Shown here piece after piece: positions 6,003 to 13,812 of a DNA stretch of 28,087 nt. The stretch comes from JAOAPY01 sp041492185. Lineage in GTDB: Bacteria; Acidobacteriota; Blastocatellia; Pyrinomonadales; Pyrinomonadaceae. The notes under the pieces are model-generated. The model did not search any database. It saw only the letters and a program-made list of their open reading frames with translations, and was not told where the DNA came from. Each line of letters opens with the position of its first letter. Position 1 is the stretch's first letter. Position numbers and translations under genes: made by a program. The stretch covers positions 1 through 28,087 of the forward strand of contig JBGPWL010000062.1 in the NCBI GenBank assembly GCA_041492185.1, written 5' to 3'.

Positions 6003-7381
6003 AATATTTCCTTCGCGGCTACCTTCGCTTCTTCCAGCGTACGCACGCGACCATCCAACTGCATTTCATAAACCACTTTGGTGATCTTGCCAATTTGTGG
6101 TCCAGGTTCGAGGCCCATCTCCAGCAAATGCCGGCCCATCAAAAGCGCCGCGGGCGCGTGCTGCTCGACTTCCAGTTCCCTTGCGCGATTGATGAACCAC
6201 TCCTGCGCTTCGGCGTCGTACCATTTTTCGCGCGGTATCCAATCGGCGTTGCGCCCGAGCGAGTCTGCCTTGGCGACGCGGTACAAAAGATCCAATTCAC
6301 ATTTGCGCGCAAGTCTGCGAAAAGCACCGTCGCCAACTTCTTCGCGCTTCTTGAAATACTCGCCGGGCTTCAGGTGATCGCGGACCAGCGCCATGACTTG
6401 CGCGCGCACGTCGTAGCCGTCCAGTGTGTGAATGTTCAGGGCGTCCAGAAACTTTTCGGTTGGACCAACGCCGGCCTCTTCGTGTCCGCGTGAGCGCCAG
6501 CGTCCATCAATAAATTCCGTCGTTGGAGGTTTCCCAAAATCATGGGCGAGAGCCGCGAGCATTACTGTAATTTGTTTTGCGTTTGGCAGATCGTCAATTA
6601 ACTCGCGCGCGCGATCGACAACCAACAGGGTATGAACATACACGTCACCCTCCGGATGCCATTCCGTGTCTTGCGGCACGTCAATCAAGGCTTTGATCTC
6701 AGGAAACAGTTGATCGACGGCGCCAAGCTCGCGCAACCACTTCAATCCAATCGAGGGACGCAGCGGGCGCAGTAAGAGTTTTTCCAGCTCGCCCCAAATT
6801 CGCTCTGACGGAAGATCTGACAGATCTATTTTGCGGCAGAGGGCCGCGGTCTCCGGCTCGATGTCGAATTCAAAGCGCGCGGCAAACTGCGCGGCACGCA
6901 GGACACGCAGACTGTCTTCCGGAAATGTTTCGAGCGAAACCGCGCGCAGGATCTTGTTTTGAATATCCTGTTGACCACCAAACGGGTCGATGATCTCTGC
7001 GGTGAGCGGGTCTTGCAGAATTGCGTTGACGGTGAAGTCACGCCGGCGCGTCGCTTCTTCAATTGTCATCGCCGGATCGCCTTCGATCACAAAGGCGCGA
7101 TGGCCGCGGCCTGACTTGCGTTCGCGGCGCGGCAGAGAGACGTCCAGATCGTGCCCGAGTTTGTAAACCGTGAAAGCTTCGCCGACCACGTTTACTGAAC
7201 CGAACCGATCGAGCAGCGCCCGCAGTTTGTCGGGCTCGAGGCGGTAAACTTCCAGATCCCAATCCTTCGGCTCGCGACCCATCAACGCATCGCGCACACA
7301 GCCACCGACGAGCAGCGCGCGGCCGCCTTCGCTGCGTATTGCTTTTGCCAGGCTCAGAACTTTTTCGGGAGTAGTGAACAC
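5948..7381 (-). CDS. cca: CCA-adding tRNA nucleotidyltransferase with HD domain
   Basis: Class II polymerase-beta-type nucleotidyltransferase. Residues are numbered from the longest frame (TTG at 7396): LVGGCVRDALMGREPKDWDLEV (29-50) has the GG and the metal-binding D45-x-D47, and ATRRRDFTVNAI (115-126) follows. A C-terminal HD phosphohydrolase domain has His255 (YVHTLLVVDRA) and His285-Asp286 (LAALAHDFGKP). Role: adds or repairs the 3' CCA of tRNAs; HD-bearing members can also have phosphatase and phosphodiesterase activity. The start is uncertain: the frame opens at TTG 7396, but its first codons lie in repeat-like sequence, so GTG at 7381 is preferred. No Shine-Dalgarno is seen. The last residues (LSADYADFTEEKPVTEGS) come from the mobile element at 5722-6002. 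Confidence 0.92.
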   Translation of the reverse strand: MFTTPEKVLSLAKAIRSEGGRALLVGGCVRDALMGREPKDWDLEVYRLEPDKLRALLDRFGSVNVVGEAFTVYKLGHDLDVSLPRRERKSGRGHRAFVIEGDPAMTIEEATRRRDFTVNAILQDPLTAEIIDPFGGQQDIQNKILRAVSLETFPEDSLRVLRAAQFAARFEFDIEPETAALCRKIDLSDLPSERIWGELEKLLLRPLRPSIGLKWLRELGAVDQLFPEIKALIDVPQDTEWHPEGDVYVHTLLVVDRARELIDDLPNAKQITVMLAALAHDFGKPPTTEFIDGRWRSRGHEEAGVGPTEKFLDALNIHTLDGYDVRAQVMALVRDHLKPGEYFKKREEVGDGAFRRLARKCELDLLYRVAKADSLGRNADWIPREKWYDAEAQEWFINRARELEVEQHAPAALLMGRHLLEMGLEPGPQIGKITKVVYEMQLDGRVRTLEEAKVAAKEILSADYADFTEEKPVTEGS

Positions 7382-7384
7382 GGG

Positions 7385-7417
7385 TCCAATGTCCAAGGTC
7401 CCATGTTCAATGTCAAG
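7385..7417. repeat. Short degenerate tandem repeat before cca
   Basis: TCCAATGTCCAAG (7385-7397) and TTCAATGTCAAG (7406-7417) are imperfect direct copies separated by a few bases. It overlaps the possible TTG start of cca, which makes that start doubtful. Confidence 0.4.
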
Positions 7418-7424
7418 AGTGGGG

Positions 7425-7518
7425 CAGAAGCCCGACCGTGAGGGAGGGCTGTGATGTCCAGCAGTGAATCGGAATAGGGAGTTCTTGAATTACGCCCTCC
7501 CTTACGGTCGGGCTTCTG
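7425..7518. repeat. REPIN-like inverted-repeat element
   Basis: Arms 7425-7449 and 7494-7518 are 25-nt reverse complements with a single mismatch; core word CAGAAGCCCGACCGTGAGGG. The 44-nt spacer has no obvious structure. Two REP-like sequences in head-to-head orientation with a short spacer is the REPIN layout, which in known cases is moved by a RAYT transposase elsewhere in the genome. The right arm encodes the last residues and the TAA stop of the neighbouring small gene (7502-7879). Confidence 0.65.
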
Positions 7519-7879
7519 AATCATCATCGAGGCCATCGACGACTACTTGAATACCACGCGTTGAAGGAATGCAGCTGATTATTTGCGCGCGTTCGATTTT
7601 AGTGAAGTCGCTGCCGTTGGTGTGCCAGAGCTTCACCCAGAATGTGCGCGTCTCGCCGTGGATGGCGAAGGTCGAGCCGTCGAGCATCACCGGAACCGGC
7701 TCGGCGATTGTTCCCAGACGCAGCGCCTCTAACAATTCCGGAACATAAGACCTGAATTTATCGAATTGAACAAGCACGGCGTTGTCGGCAATCTCAGCCG
7801 GAGGCAATTCGACCGGATCGTCTGATTCGAGCAGCAGGCGAGTTTCGGTCTGTTGGTTGCGTTTCTTGACTACGGGCAT
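7502..7879 (-). CDS. Small protein of unknown function
   Basis: About 125 residues from ATG at 7879 (MPVVKKRNQQTETRLLLESD). The frame is open 13 residues further upstream, but that stretch (MFDKGAGGQALAK) is read from the repeat at 7884-7945 and is probably not native. The protein is mixed alpha/beta with no cysteines before the C-terminal third, no signal peptide and no membrane segment; it contains the basic N-terminus, an acidic segment (LESDDPVELPPAE) and an ISCIPSTRGIQVVVDGLDDD ending. I recognise no family. The final SEARP and the TAA derive from the REPIN-like element at 7425-7518. It lies between glyQS and cca, same strand, bounded by repeats on both sides. Confidence 0.6.
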   Translation of the reverse strand: MPVVKKRNQQTETRLLLESDDPVELPPAEIADNAVLVQFDKFRSYVPELLEALRLGTIAEPVPVMLDGSTFAIHGETRTFWVKLWHTNGSDFTKIERAQIISCIPSTRGIQVVVDGLDDDSEARP

Positions 7880-7883
7880 TTTT

Positions 7884-7945
7884 GCTAGGGCTTGTCCGCC
7901 CGCGCCTTTGTCGAACAAACGGGCAGGGACGAGCCCTGCCCCTAC
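7884..7945. repeat. Inverted-repeat element between glyQS and the small gene
   Basis: The right part (7921-7941) is a hairpin of GGGCAGGG and CCCTGCCC with a 5-nt loop. The left part (7884-7901, GCTAGGGCTTGTCCGCCC) is an imperfect inverted copy of the same family. The element lies 10 nt after the glyQS stop and just before the start of the small gene. It could act as a transcription or RNA-stability barrier after glyQS; there is no U-tract. It resembles GTAGGGGCAGG-type dispersed repeats known to me from several phyla. Confidence 0.5.
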
Positions 7946-7955
7946 AATCCGATGC

Positions 7956-9374
7956 TCACGAACTCAATCGTTTCAACAATTGCTCAGGCAACTCCGAAAC
8001 CTTCACGCGCTCCTGCTCCCACGTGTCGCGATCACGCACCGTCACTGCCTCGTCTTCCAATGATTGATGATCGACCGTTACGCAGAAAGGTGTTCCGATC
8101 TCGTCCTGGCGCGCGTAAAGTTTTCCGATGCCGCCGGTGTCATCGTAAACAGCGCGCAGCAGAGGTTGCAACGAACGCTTGATTGCTTTGGCCATGCCGA
8201 CGATTTCAGGTTTGTTCTTAGCCAGCGGCAATATCGCAGCCTTGATCGGCGCCATTGACGAATGAAGTTTCAGAATCACGCGCGTTTCGCCCTTGTCGTT
8301 CGTTTTTTCCGAATACGCGTCCATCAACACCGCCAGCACCGTGCGATTCACGCCCGCCGCGGGCTCGATGACGTAAGGATAAAAACGCTGCTTCGTCGCT
8401 TCGTCGAAATATGAAAGGTCTTCAGTCGAATCCGGATTGATGCGCTTCCCTTCCGCGTCTTCGGGTTTTTTCGAATGCGTACGCAAATCAAAATCGGTGC
8501 GGTTGGCAATACCCATCAATTCGTCCCACTGTTTTTCTTCATCATCGCGTTCGGGAAAGAAACGATATTGAATATCAACGGTGCGCTTGGCATAGTGGGC
8601 CAACTCTTCTTTCGGTTGCTCGTAAAGACGCAGGTGCTCCGGAGAAATGCCGAGACCCGTGAACCAACCGTAGCAGTTATCAATCCATTCCTGATGGGCC
8701 TGCTCGTCTTCGCCGGGGCGGACGAAGTATTCCATCTCCATCTGCTCGAATTCACGCGTGCGGAAAATGAAATTCCCCGGCGTGACCTCGTTGCGAAACG
8801 ATTTCCCAATCTGCGCCACGCCAAACGGCAGCTTGCGACGGCTCGTGTTCAATATGTTCAGGAAGTTTACAAAAATGCCCTGCGCGGTTTCAGGACGCAG
8901 ATAAACCAGCGCCGACGGATCATCTTCCGCCGTTGCGCCGACGTGCGTACGGAACATCAGATTGAACGGCCTGGGCTCAGTTAGATTGGTCGAGCCGCAA
9001 CTTGGGCATTTCAAACTCTTCGCGCGTATGGCGTCTTCGATTCTGGCGCTGCCGGCCGGTACCTCGAGTTTGTCGGCGCGCATCCGGTTGTTGCACTCGC
9101 GGCAATCAACCAGCGGATCGCTAAACGTATCTTCGTGTCCGGAATATTTCCAAACCAGCCGATTCAGAATGATCGACGAATCGAGTCCTTCCATATCGTC
9201 GCGCTCGTGGACCATCCAGCGCCACCACGCCGCGCGGACGTTGTTGCACAACTCGACGCCGAGCGGACCGTAGTCCCAGGCGCTCCCCAGCCCGCCATAA
9301 ATTTCCGAAGAGGGATAGACGAATCCTCTACGCTTGGAAAGTGAAACGATTGTGTCGATGTCAGGCGCCGCCAT
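7956..9374 (-). CDS. glyQS: Glycyl-tRNA synthetase, dimeric (alpha2) type
   Basis: A 472-residue class II synthetase of the eukaryote/Gram-positive-like single-chain type. RRGFVYPSSEIYGG and WDYGPLGVEL near the N-terminus, FNLMFRTHVG with VYLRPETAQGIFVNF (motif 2 region), and RTREFEQMEMEYFV are diagnostic. CRECNNRM and KCPSCGS are paired cysteines that may bind zinc. The C-terminal anticodon-binding domain carries LPLAKNKPEI and VDHQSLEDEAVTVRDRDT. Role: charges tRNA-Gly in the cytoplasm. Length is typical. The start is ATG at 9374, directly preceded by a perfect 12-bp palindrome. Confidence 0.96.
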   Translation of the reverse strand: MAAPDIDTIVSLSKRRGFVYPSSEIYGGLGSAWDYGPLGVELCNNVRAAWWRWMVHERDDMEGLDSSIILNRLVWKYSGHEDTFSDPLVDCRECNNRMRADKLEVPAGSARIEDAIRAKSLKCPSCGSTNLTEPRPFNLMFRTHVGATAEDDPSALVYLRPETAQGIFVNFLNILNTSRRKLPFGVAQIGKSFRNEVTPGNFIFRTREFEQMEMEYFVRPGEDEQAHQEWIDNCYGWFTGLGISPEHLRLYEQPKEELAHYAKRTVDIQYRFFPERDDEEKQWDELMGIANRTDFDLRTHSKKPEDAEGKRINPDSTEDLSYFDEATKQRFYPYVIEPAAGVNRTVLAVLMDAYSEKTNDKGETRVILKLHSSMAPIKAAILPLAKNKPEIVGMAKAIKRSLQPLLRAVYDDTGGIGKLYARQDEIGTPFCVTVDHQSLEDEAVTVRDRDTWEQERVKVSELPEQLLKRLSS

Positions 9375-9394
9375 ACTCGTACGAGTCTAGCAGC
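9375..9394 (-). promoter_or_regulatory. Palindrome and possible -10 at the glyQS start
   Basis: ACTCGTACGAGT (9375-9386) is a perfect 12-bp palindrome touching the ATG. On the minus strand TAGACT, a -10-like word, overlaps its upstream edge and would place the start of transcription within about ten bases of the ATG. No Shine-Dalgarno is present. A short operator or simply chance are both possible. Confidence 0.3.
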
Positions 9395-9450
9395 GAAAAC
9401 CTGGGAATGAAAAGAAGCGCGGGATGCGTGGATGGATATCTGATCAGATC

Positions 9451-9600
9451 TTACAAACGTCTTGGTTCCGGACGGGTCATCGAAACTGCGCGCACAATGT
9501 GATCCAGTACGCGCCCCAGGAGAAGAACGAAAAAGAAAAACGGAAGCAGCACGATGGGCTGTTCCTGCATTGCCAACATTACTCTACGTTCCGTGCTCAT
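9451..9600 (-). CDS. Possible small membrane protein
   Basis: A 49-residue frame from ATG at 9600 (MSTERRVMLAMQEQPIVLLP), with one strongly hydrophobic segment (IVLLPFFFFVLLLG) followed by a basic tail (MTRPEPRRL). The topology is that of a single-span membrane peptide. The purine-rich stretch upstream is a weak ribosome-binding site. It stands alone between two larger genes on the same strand. It may be chance; only conservation in relatives would settle it. Confidence 0.3.
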   Translation of the reverse strand: MSTERRVMLAMQEQPIVLLPFFFFVLLLGRVLDHIVRAVSMTRPEPRRL

Positions 9601-9696
9601 AAAATTTTCTTTCTCAAAACAAATCGTTGCGGAAAGGGAGACAGGCGACAAGGTCGTGTTGGCGTTGCCGCCTGCTCTTGTTGCTACTGACCGGAA

Positions 9697-10734
9697 CTAA
9701 TCATGCCGCTTCTTCTTTGGAGCAGGCTTTTCCGGCGCCGGCTTTACGTCGCTGGCGTTGACCGTCGGTGTTGCCTGTGGTGGTTTCGCGCCACGCGGGA
9801 CGATCCAGAGTTCGACGCAATCTTCTTCGCGAAAGCCGCCGTTGACGGTGACGATCCGCGACTGATCGACGTTGCGCTGTTTGATCAGATAGTCCTTCGC
9901 GCGCGCCAACAGTTGATCGGCTACTCCCGCACGGCTCGTGCGTCCGCCGTAAGAGATTACGTAGACCGTAGTCGTGGGATCGTTCTGCATCGCGATTGCC
10001 AGATTGTCGAGACGAGCTTTCTGATCGTCATACGTGCAACTGCAGCAGACATCGAACTCTCGCGGCGGATTTACCGGCGGTGGCGGCGGCACAGACGTTG
10101 AAGCCTGGGCCGATTGCCGGCACAAAGCGTCGCCGGAACCATCGTCGACAACCAGAGTCGCCGTGATGCGCCGACCTGCCAGGCCGTTGGAATTGACGGT
10201 GATTGTTTGCGTGCCCGCGCCACTGATTATCTCGGCCTCAACGGGACTGACTGTCCACCTATAGTTAAGCGCAGACGTTCCGCTGTAGGTCACGTCGGCG
10301 GTGAAGGTGACCGGGTCTCCTTCGCTGACGCTTGCCGGTCCGGAAAGGATCACCGGATACGGACAGGGCGATTTCGGCGGAACTATGTTTACGGGTTTGT
10401 AATTCAGCTCCAGGCACTTTCGTCGACCGGCTACGACATTGACTTCGCGGGACCAAGGGCCGCTCGGCAACCTGATGACCACCGTATGCAAGCCGGGATC
10501 GAGCTTGAATTCGCTATAATCAGTTGTAGTTGCGCCCTCGGCTCGGCCGTCAATCTCGAGCGGAAAACCACCCGGGTTGGTGCGAACCTTGACCGTTCCA
10601 AAGGTCGCTTTCTTTTTCTTTGCGTAAGCGGTGGAAGCAGGATGGACCACGCAGAAGGCGATCGCAATCAATGCTGCGAAGGCGAACTTCCCGCAACTCA
10701 AACCGTTTCTACCTGTCACTAGTCGTCCTAGCAT
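9697..10734 (-). CDS. Secreted PEGA / PKD-like / OmpA-like envelope protein
   Basis: A 345-residue exported protein. Residues 1-38 form a signal peptide (hydrophobic core FAFAALIAIAFCVV, cut near AYA). Residues about 46-105 are a PEGA-type domain (GTVKVRTNPGGFPLEIDG). Residues about 125-212 resemble an Ig/PKD-like beta-sandwich (SGPASVSEGDPVTFTADVTY). A proline linker (216-224) leads to an OmpA-C-like region (about 230-315: ISYGGRTSRAGVADQLLARA, then DQSRIVTVNGG) ending in ELWIVPRGA. The tail is rich in Pro, Lys and Ala. PEGA and OmpA-like modules suggest surface attachment or peptidoglycan binding, but this OmpA-like region lacks a clearly complete binding motif. It starts 4 nt after the PEP-CTERM gene's stop with AGGAGG upstream, so the two are co-expressed. 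Confidence 0.8.
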   Translation of the reverse strand: MLGRLVTGRNGLSCGKFAFAALIAIAFCVVHPASTAYAKKKKATFGTVKVRTNPGGFPLEIDGRAEGATTTDYSEFKLDPGLHTVVIRLPSGPWSREVNVVAGRRKCLELNYKPVNIVPPKSPCPYPVILSGPASVSEGDPVTFTADVTYSGTSALNYRWTVSPVEAEIISGAGTQTITVNSNGLAGRRITATLVVDDGSGDALCRQSAQASTSVPPPPPVNPPREFDVCCSCTYDDQKARLDNLAIAMQNDPTTTVYVISYGGRTSRAGVADQLLARAKDYLIKQRNVDQSRIVTVNGGFREEDCVELWIVPRGAKPPQATPTVNASDVKPAPEKPAPKKKRHD

Positions 10735-10738
10735 CGGA

Positions 10739-11395
10739 TTAAGCCTCCTCCGTTTCGTCCACTTGCTTTCCGAGTTTTATGCGCGCGTAGCGCCGGCGCA
10801 AACTGGCGCCCACCGCGGCCAATCCTGACCCAAACAGCAACAGCGTGGCTGGCTCGGGAACCGCATTGCCACCAGGCGGCGTTGGCGTCGTTGGTGGTGT
10901 TGGCGTCGAGGTCGGGCACGAGTCACAGTCATGATGATGGATAAAGAAGAACGGAATTACCGCCAGGAAAAGCAACGGCCATTTTGGAAAATGGTGCGTC
11001 TCGTCCGGCGGGATTTCCCCACAATCACAAATTGAGCCTTCCAGGTCGCCTTGCGCAATGACGTCGATGTTGCCGGGATTGTCGGGATTCACAGTGACGC
11101 CCGCGAGCAACGAGTCAGAAGAGCTCGGTGCGCCAACCAATGAACCGTCTGCGATGTTTCCGGAATTGATTCCCGACTGTGCGTCCGGTGAAGATTTTGA
11201 CGCGGCGCCGCTGACCGGCAAACCGGGTTCCTGGGCGTTACGTAGTTGAAGCTCAGGAACGCGGCCGCCACTCTGATAAGTGCCGAGCACCTGAACCACC
11301 TGGCTGATTGATATCGGCCCAGCTTGCACTGACGTACTCGCCATCAGCAATAGGCTTAGAGTCGTGGCAATGGGGCGAAAAGCTCGATTCCTCAT
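10739..11395 (-). CDS. PEP-CTERM sorting-signal protein
   Basis: A 218-residue exported protein. The N-terminus is a signal peptide (TLSLLLMASTSVQAG). The C-terminal region has VPEPATLLLFGSGLAAVGAS starting at residue 179, then an arginine cluster (LRRRYAR): the PEP-CTERM tripartite signal recognised by exosortase in exopolysaccharide-producing bacteria. An unusual acidic tail of about 15 residues follows. A second hydrophobic stretch (WPLLFLAVIPFFFIHHH, about 138-154) is flanked by His and Cys (HHHDCDSC) and a Thr/Pro-rich linker. The middle is low-complexity Ser/Gly/Asn. A good ribosome-binding site (GAGGAGG) precedes the ATG. No exosortase is visible in this window. Confidence 0.85.
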   Translation of the reverse strand: MRNRAFRPIATTLSLLLMASTSVQAGPISISQVVQVLGTYQSGGRVPELQLRNAQEPGLPVSGAASKSSPDAQSGINSGNIADGSLVGAPSSSDSLLAGVTVNPDNPGNIDVIAQGDLEGSICDCGEIPPDETHHFPKWPLLFLAVIPFFFIHHHDCDSCPTSTPTPPTTPTPPGGNAVPEPATLLLFGSGLAAVGASLRRRYARIKLGKQVDETEEA

Positions 11396-11455
11396 TGTTG
11401 GGAAGTTCCTCCTCGTGTCTTTCCCTTTGAGATCCGAAAGCGGGAAAGTTTCACT

Positions 11456-11575
11456 AACTGGATTAAGACCAAGTCACCGAAAGACCCGAGCACTTGTCAC
11501 TTGTCTTTGTGCGAACCGCAGTCGGGTTTCTCTGCTTGATAGGACAACACAGCTAATGACTTGGTGATTCCAGTT
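11456..11575. repeat. Imperfect long inverted repeat upstream of the PEP-CTERM gene
   Basis: Arms 11456-11476 (AACTGGA..ACCAAGTCA) and 11557-11575 (TGACTTGGT..TCCAGTT) pair over two blocks of 7 and 9 bp with a small internal mismatch. A weaker inner pairing (GACCCGA with TCGGGTTT) nests inside. It lies 60-180 nt upstream of the PEP-CTERM start, so it could be a folded leader or another dispersed element. No sigma-54 -24/-12 motif was found. Confidence 0.35.
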
Positions 11576-11608
11576 TCCGAGGCAGGATTGAGGCTTAAAT
11601 CCAAAGGA

Positions 11609-11643
11609 AAAGGAGGTTTGCGCCGTGAGCGCAGACCTCCTTT
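11609..11643 (-). terminator. Terminator after pnp
   Basis: A 15-bp stem (AAAGGAGGTTTGCGC with GCGCAGACCTCCTTT, one wobble) with a 5-nt loop, about 30 nt after the pnp stop. On the minus strand the stem is followed by a TCCTTT pyrimidine run. It is a strong intrinsic terminator candidate and could also work for the opposite strand. Confidence 0.8.
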
Positions 11644-11673
11644 GCTGGCCGGAAATTAACCCGGAAACCTGAC

Positions 11674-13812
11674 CTAATCGCCGTCGCCGGCGCTTGCGGT
11701 TTCAGCTTTCCGTTGCTCGTCGCGCAATACAGCCTTTCGCGACAACTTGATCTTATTACCGTCCTTGCCAATGCACTTCACAAGGATCTGCTGCCCTTCG
11801 CGCAACTCATCGCGGACGTCCTTGACCCGACGATCGGCGATCTCTGAAATGTGCAAGAGGCCGTCGGTGCCGGGGAATATTTCGACGAACGCGCCGAAGT
11901 CGACGATCCGGTTTACGGTGCCGAGATAGGTTTGGCCCACGTCTGCTTCCGCAGTCAGGCCGCGGATGCGATTGACCGCAGCTTCGGCAGCGGAAGAACT
12001 CGCCGTCGCGATCGAGATGGTGCCGTCGTCCGCCACGTCGATCTTGGCTCCGGTTTCTTCGACGAGCGATCTAATTATCTTGCCGCCCGGTCCAATGACG
12101 TCACGTATCTTGTCGGGATTGATCTTGATCTGAATGATGCGTGGCGCATGCTGCGAGATCTCGGCGCGCGGCTCGGCCAGCGTTTTCTCCATGGCGCTCA
12201 GAATATGAAGCCGGCCCTTCTTTGCCTGTTCCAGGGCTTCGGCCATGATCTGGGCGTTGATGCCGGCGATCTTGATGTCCATCTGCAACGCAGTGATCCC
12301 TTCGCGCGTGCCTGCGACTTTGAAGTCCATGTCGCCATAATGATCTTCCGCGCCCGCGATGTCGCTCAGGATGGCGTACTTGTTCTCCTCCATCACCAGG
12401 CCCATCGCTACGCCCGCGACCGGCGCCTTCAACGGCACCCCCGCATCCATCAGCGAAAGCGTGCCACCACAAACCGTCGCCATTGACGACGATCCATTCG
12501 ACTCAGTGATGTCCGAAACGATCCGCAGCGTGTAAGGAAAAACAGCTTCATCGGGCAAAACGGATTCGAGCGCACGACGCGCGAGCACGCCATGCCCGAT
12601 CTCGCGACGGCCCGGGCTGCCAAATCTTCCCACTTCGCCGACGGAGTAATGTGGAAAATTGTAGTTGAGCATGAAACGTCGCTTCAGCTCGCCCTTCTCG
12701 AGATCGTCGATGAACTGTTCGTCGTCTTTCGTGCCCAGCGTCGCCGTGACAATGGCCTGTGTTTCACCGCGCGTAAACAAAGCCGAGCCATGAACGCGTG
12801 GCAGCCAGCCAACCTCGCAACTAATCGGTCTGATCTCTGAAAAACGACGACCGTCGGGGCGCCTTCGTTTGTTCAGGATGTCGTCGCGAAAGATGCTCTC
12901 CTTCAGATGACTGAAGATCACCTTCGCCATCAGGCGCTGCTCCATCCGATCCTCAGGATAGGACTCAACGACCTCTTTCTTGAGCGCGTCAACCGCCGCG
13001 TAACTCTCCAGCTTATCTTGCCCGGTAGTGTCGAGCGCGGTGCGCAAACGGTCACCATAGTTTCTCTCAATCTCGCCGCGCATTTCCTCGTTGAGCACCG
13101 GCGGAACTACTTCTCGCTTCTGAATATCAAGGGCCTTGTAGAGTTCTTTCTGCCAGCGGCAAAGGCGATTGATCTCCTTGTGCGCCAGCATGAGCGCTTC
13201 GAGCATGATCTCTTCGGAAACTTCCTTTGCGCCGGCTTCGACCATGACGATCGCCTCTTCGGTGCCGGCCACGATCAGATTCAGACGCGACTCGCGCACC
13301 TCGTCGTATGTCGGGTTAACGACGTAGCGCCCCTCGATCAAACCGATGCGTACGCCGGCAATTGGATTTAGAAACGGAATGTCTGACAGGTAGAGCGCGC
13401 AAGACGCGCCGGTGATGGCCACGACGTCAGGATTGTTGTCGGGGTCGGCGGAAATGACCGACGCGATCACCTGCGTTTCGTTCTTGTAGCCTTCCGCGAA
13501 GAGCGGCCGGCACGGACGATCGATCATCCGGCAGGTCAGGACTTCTTTCTCGTTTGGCCGGCCTTCGCGCCGGAAGTAGTTGCCGGGGATGCGCCCGGCC
13601 GCGTAGTTTGATTCACGATACTCAACCGTCAATGGGAAGAAATCGATTCCTTCTCGTGGCGAGCTGGCGCCGACGGCGGCGCAAAGTAACATGGTGTCGC
13701 CATAACTTATGACGACCGAGCCGTCAGCTTGCTTCGCGATCCGACCGGTTTCAACGGTCAACTCTCTGTCACCGAGCTTGATTGATTCTTTCAAATATTT
13801 CTTAACTGGCAT
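11674..13812 (-). CDS. pnp: Polyribonucleotide nucleotidyltransferase (PNPase)
   Basis: 712 residues from ATG at 13812 (MPVKKYLKESIKLGDRELTV); this start has AAGGAGA at proper distance, while a longer frame to 13848 adds only a non-conserved basic peptide. Order: first RNase PH domain (GDTMLLCAAVG, FFPLTVEYRE), helical domain, second RNase PH domain (RPDGRRFSEIRPI, LFTRGETQAIVTATLG, ESNGSSSMATVCGG), KH domain (IGPGGKIIRSL) and S1 domain (YLGTVNRIVDFGAFVEIFPG). Role: phosphorolytic 3'-5' RNA decay in the degradosome. It follows rpsO as in many bacteria. Length is typical. The KH GxxG loop is intact. Confidence 0.97.
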   Translation of the reverse strand: MPVKKYLKESIKLGDRELTVETGRIAKQADGSVVISYGDTMLLCAAVGASSPREGIDFFPLTVEYRESNYAAGRIPGNYFRREGRPNEKEVLTCRMIDRPCRPLFAEGYKNETQVIASVISADPDNNPDVVAITGASCALYLSDIPFLNPIAGVRIGLIEGRYVVNPTYDEVRESRLNLIVAGTEEAIVMVEAGAKEVSEEIMLEALMLAHKEINRLCRWQKELYKALDIQKREVVPPVLNEEMRGEIERNYGDRLRTALDTTGQDKLESYAAVDALKKEVVESYPEDRMEQRLMAKVIFSHLKESIFRDDILNKRRRPDGRRFSEIRPISCEVGWLPRVHGSALFTRGETQAIVTATLGTKDDEQFIDDLEKGELKRRFMLNYNFPHYSVGEVGRFGSPGRREIGHGVLARRALESVLPDEAVFPYTLRIVSDITESNGSSSMATVCGGTLSLMDAGVPLKAPVAGVAMGLVMEENKYAILSDIAGAEDHYGDMDFKVAGTREGITALQMDIKIAGINAQIMAEALEQAKKGRLHILSAMEKTLAEPRAEISQHAPRIIQIKINPDKIRDVIGPGGKIIRSLVEETGAKIDVADDGTISIATASSSAAEAAVNRIRGLTAEADVGQTYLGTVNRIVDFGAFVEIFPGTDGLLHISEIADRRVKDVRDELREGQQILVKCIGKDGNKIKLSRKAVLRDEQRKAETASAGDGD

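Larger units (their letters stand above)
9375..9696. other. Intergenic region, glyQS to envelope gene
   Basis: 322 nt between the glyQS start and the stop of the PEGA/OmpA-like gene. It holds the glyQS start region and one possible small membrane ORF on the minus strand (listed separately). A GC-rich stretch at about 9640-9675 can pair weakly (CAGGCG with CGCCTG) but has no U-run, so a terminator is not convincing. No RNA gene was recognised. Confidence 0.5.

Noticed and set aside
5710..6015. Target-site duplication around the 281-bp element
   Set aside because: The flanking bases (…CACAACCTG and AATATTTCC…) show no direct repeat, so transposition with duplication is not demonstrated.
11396..11608. 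A sigma-54 promoter for the PEP-CTERM gene, as known for some PEP-CTERM loci
   Set aside because: No GG-N10-GC -24/-12 pattern of acceptable quality was found on the minus strand.
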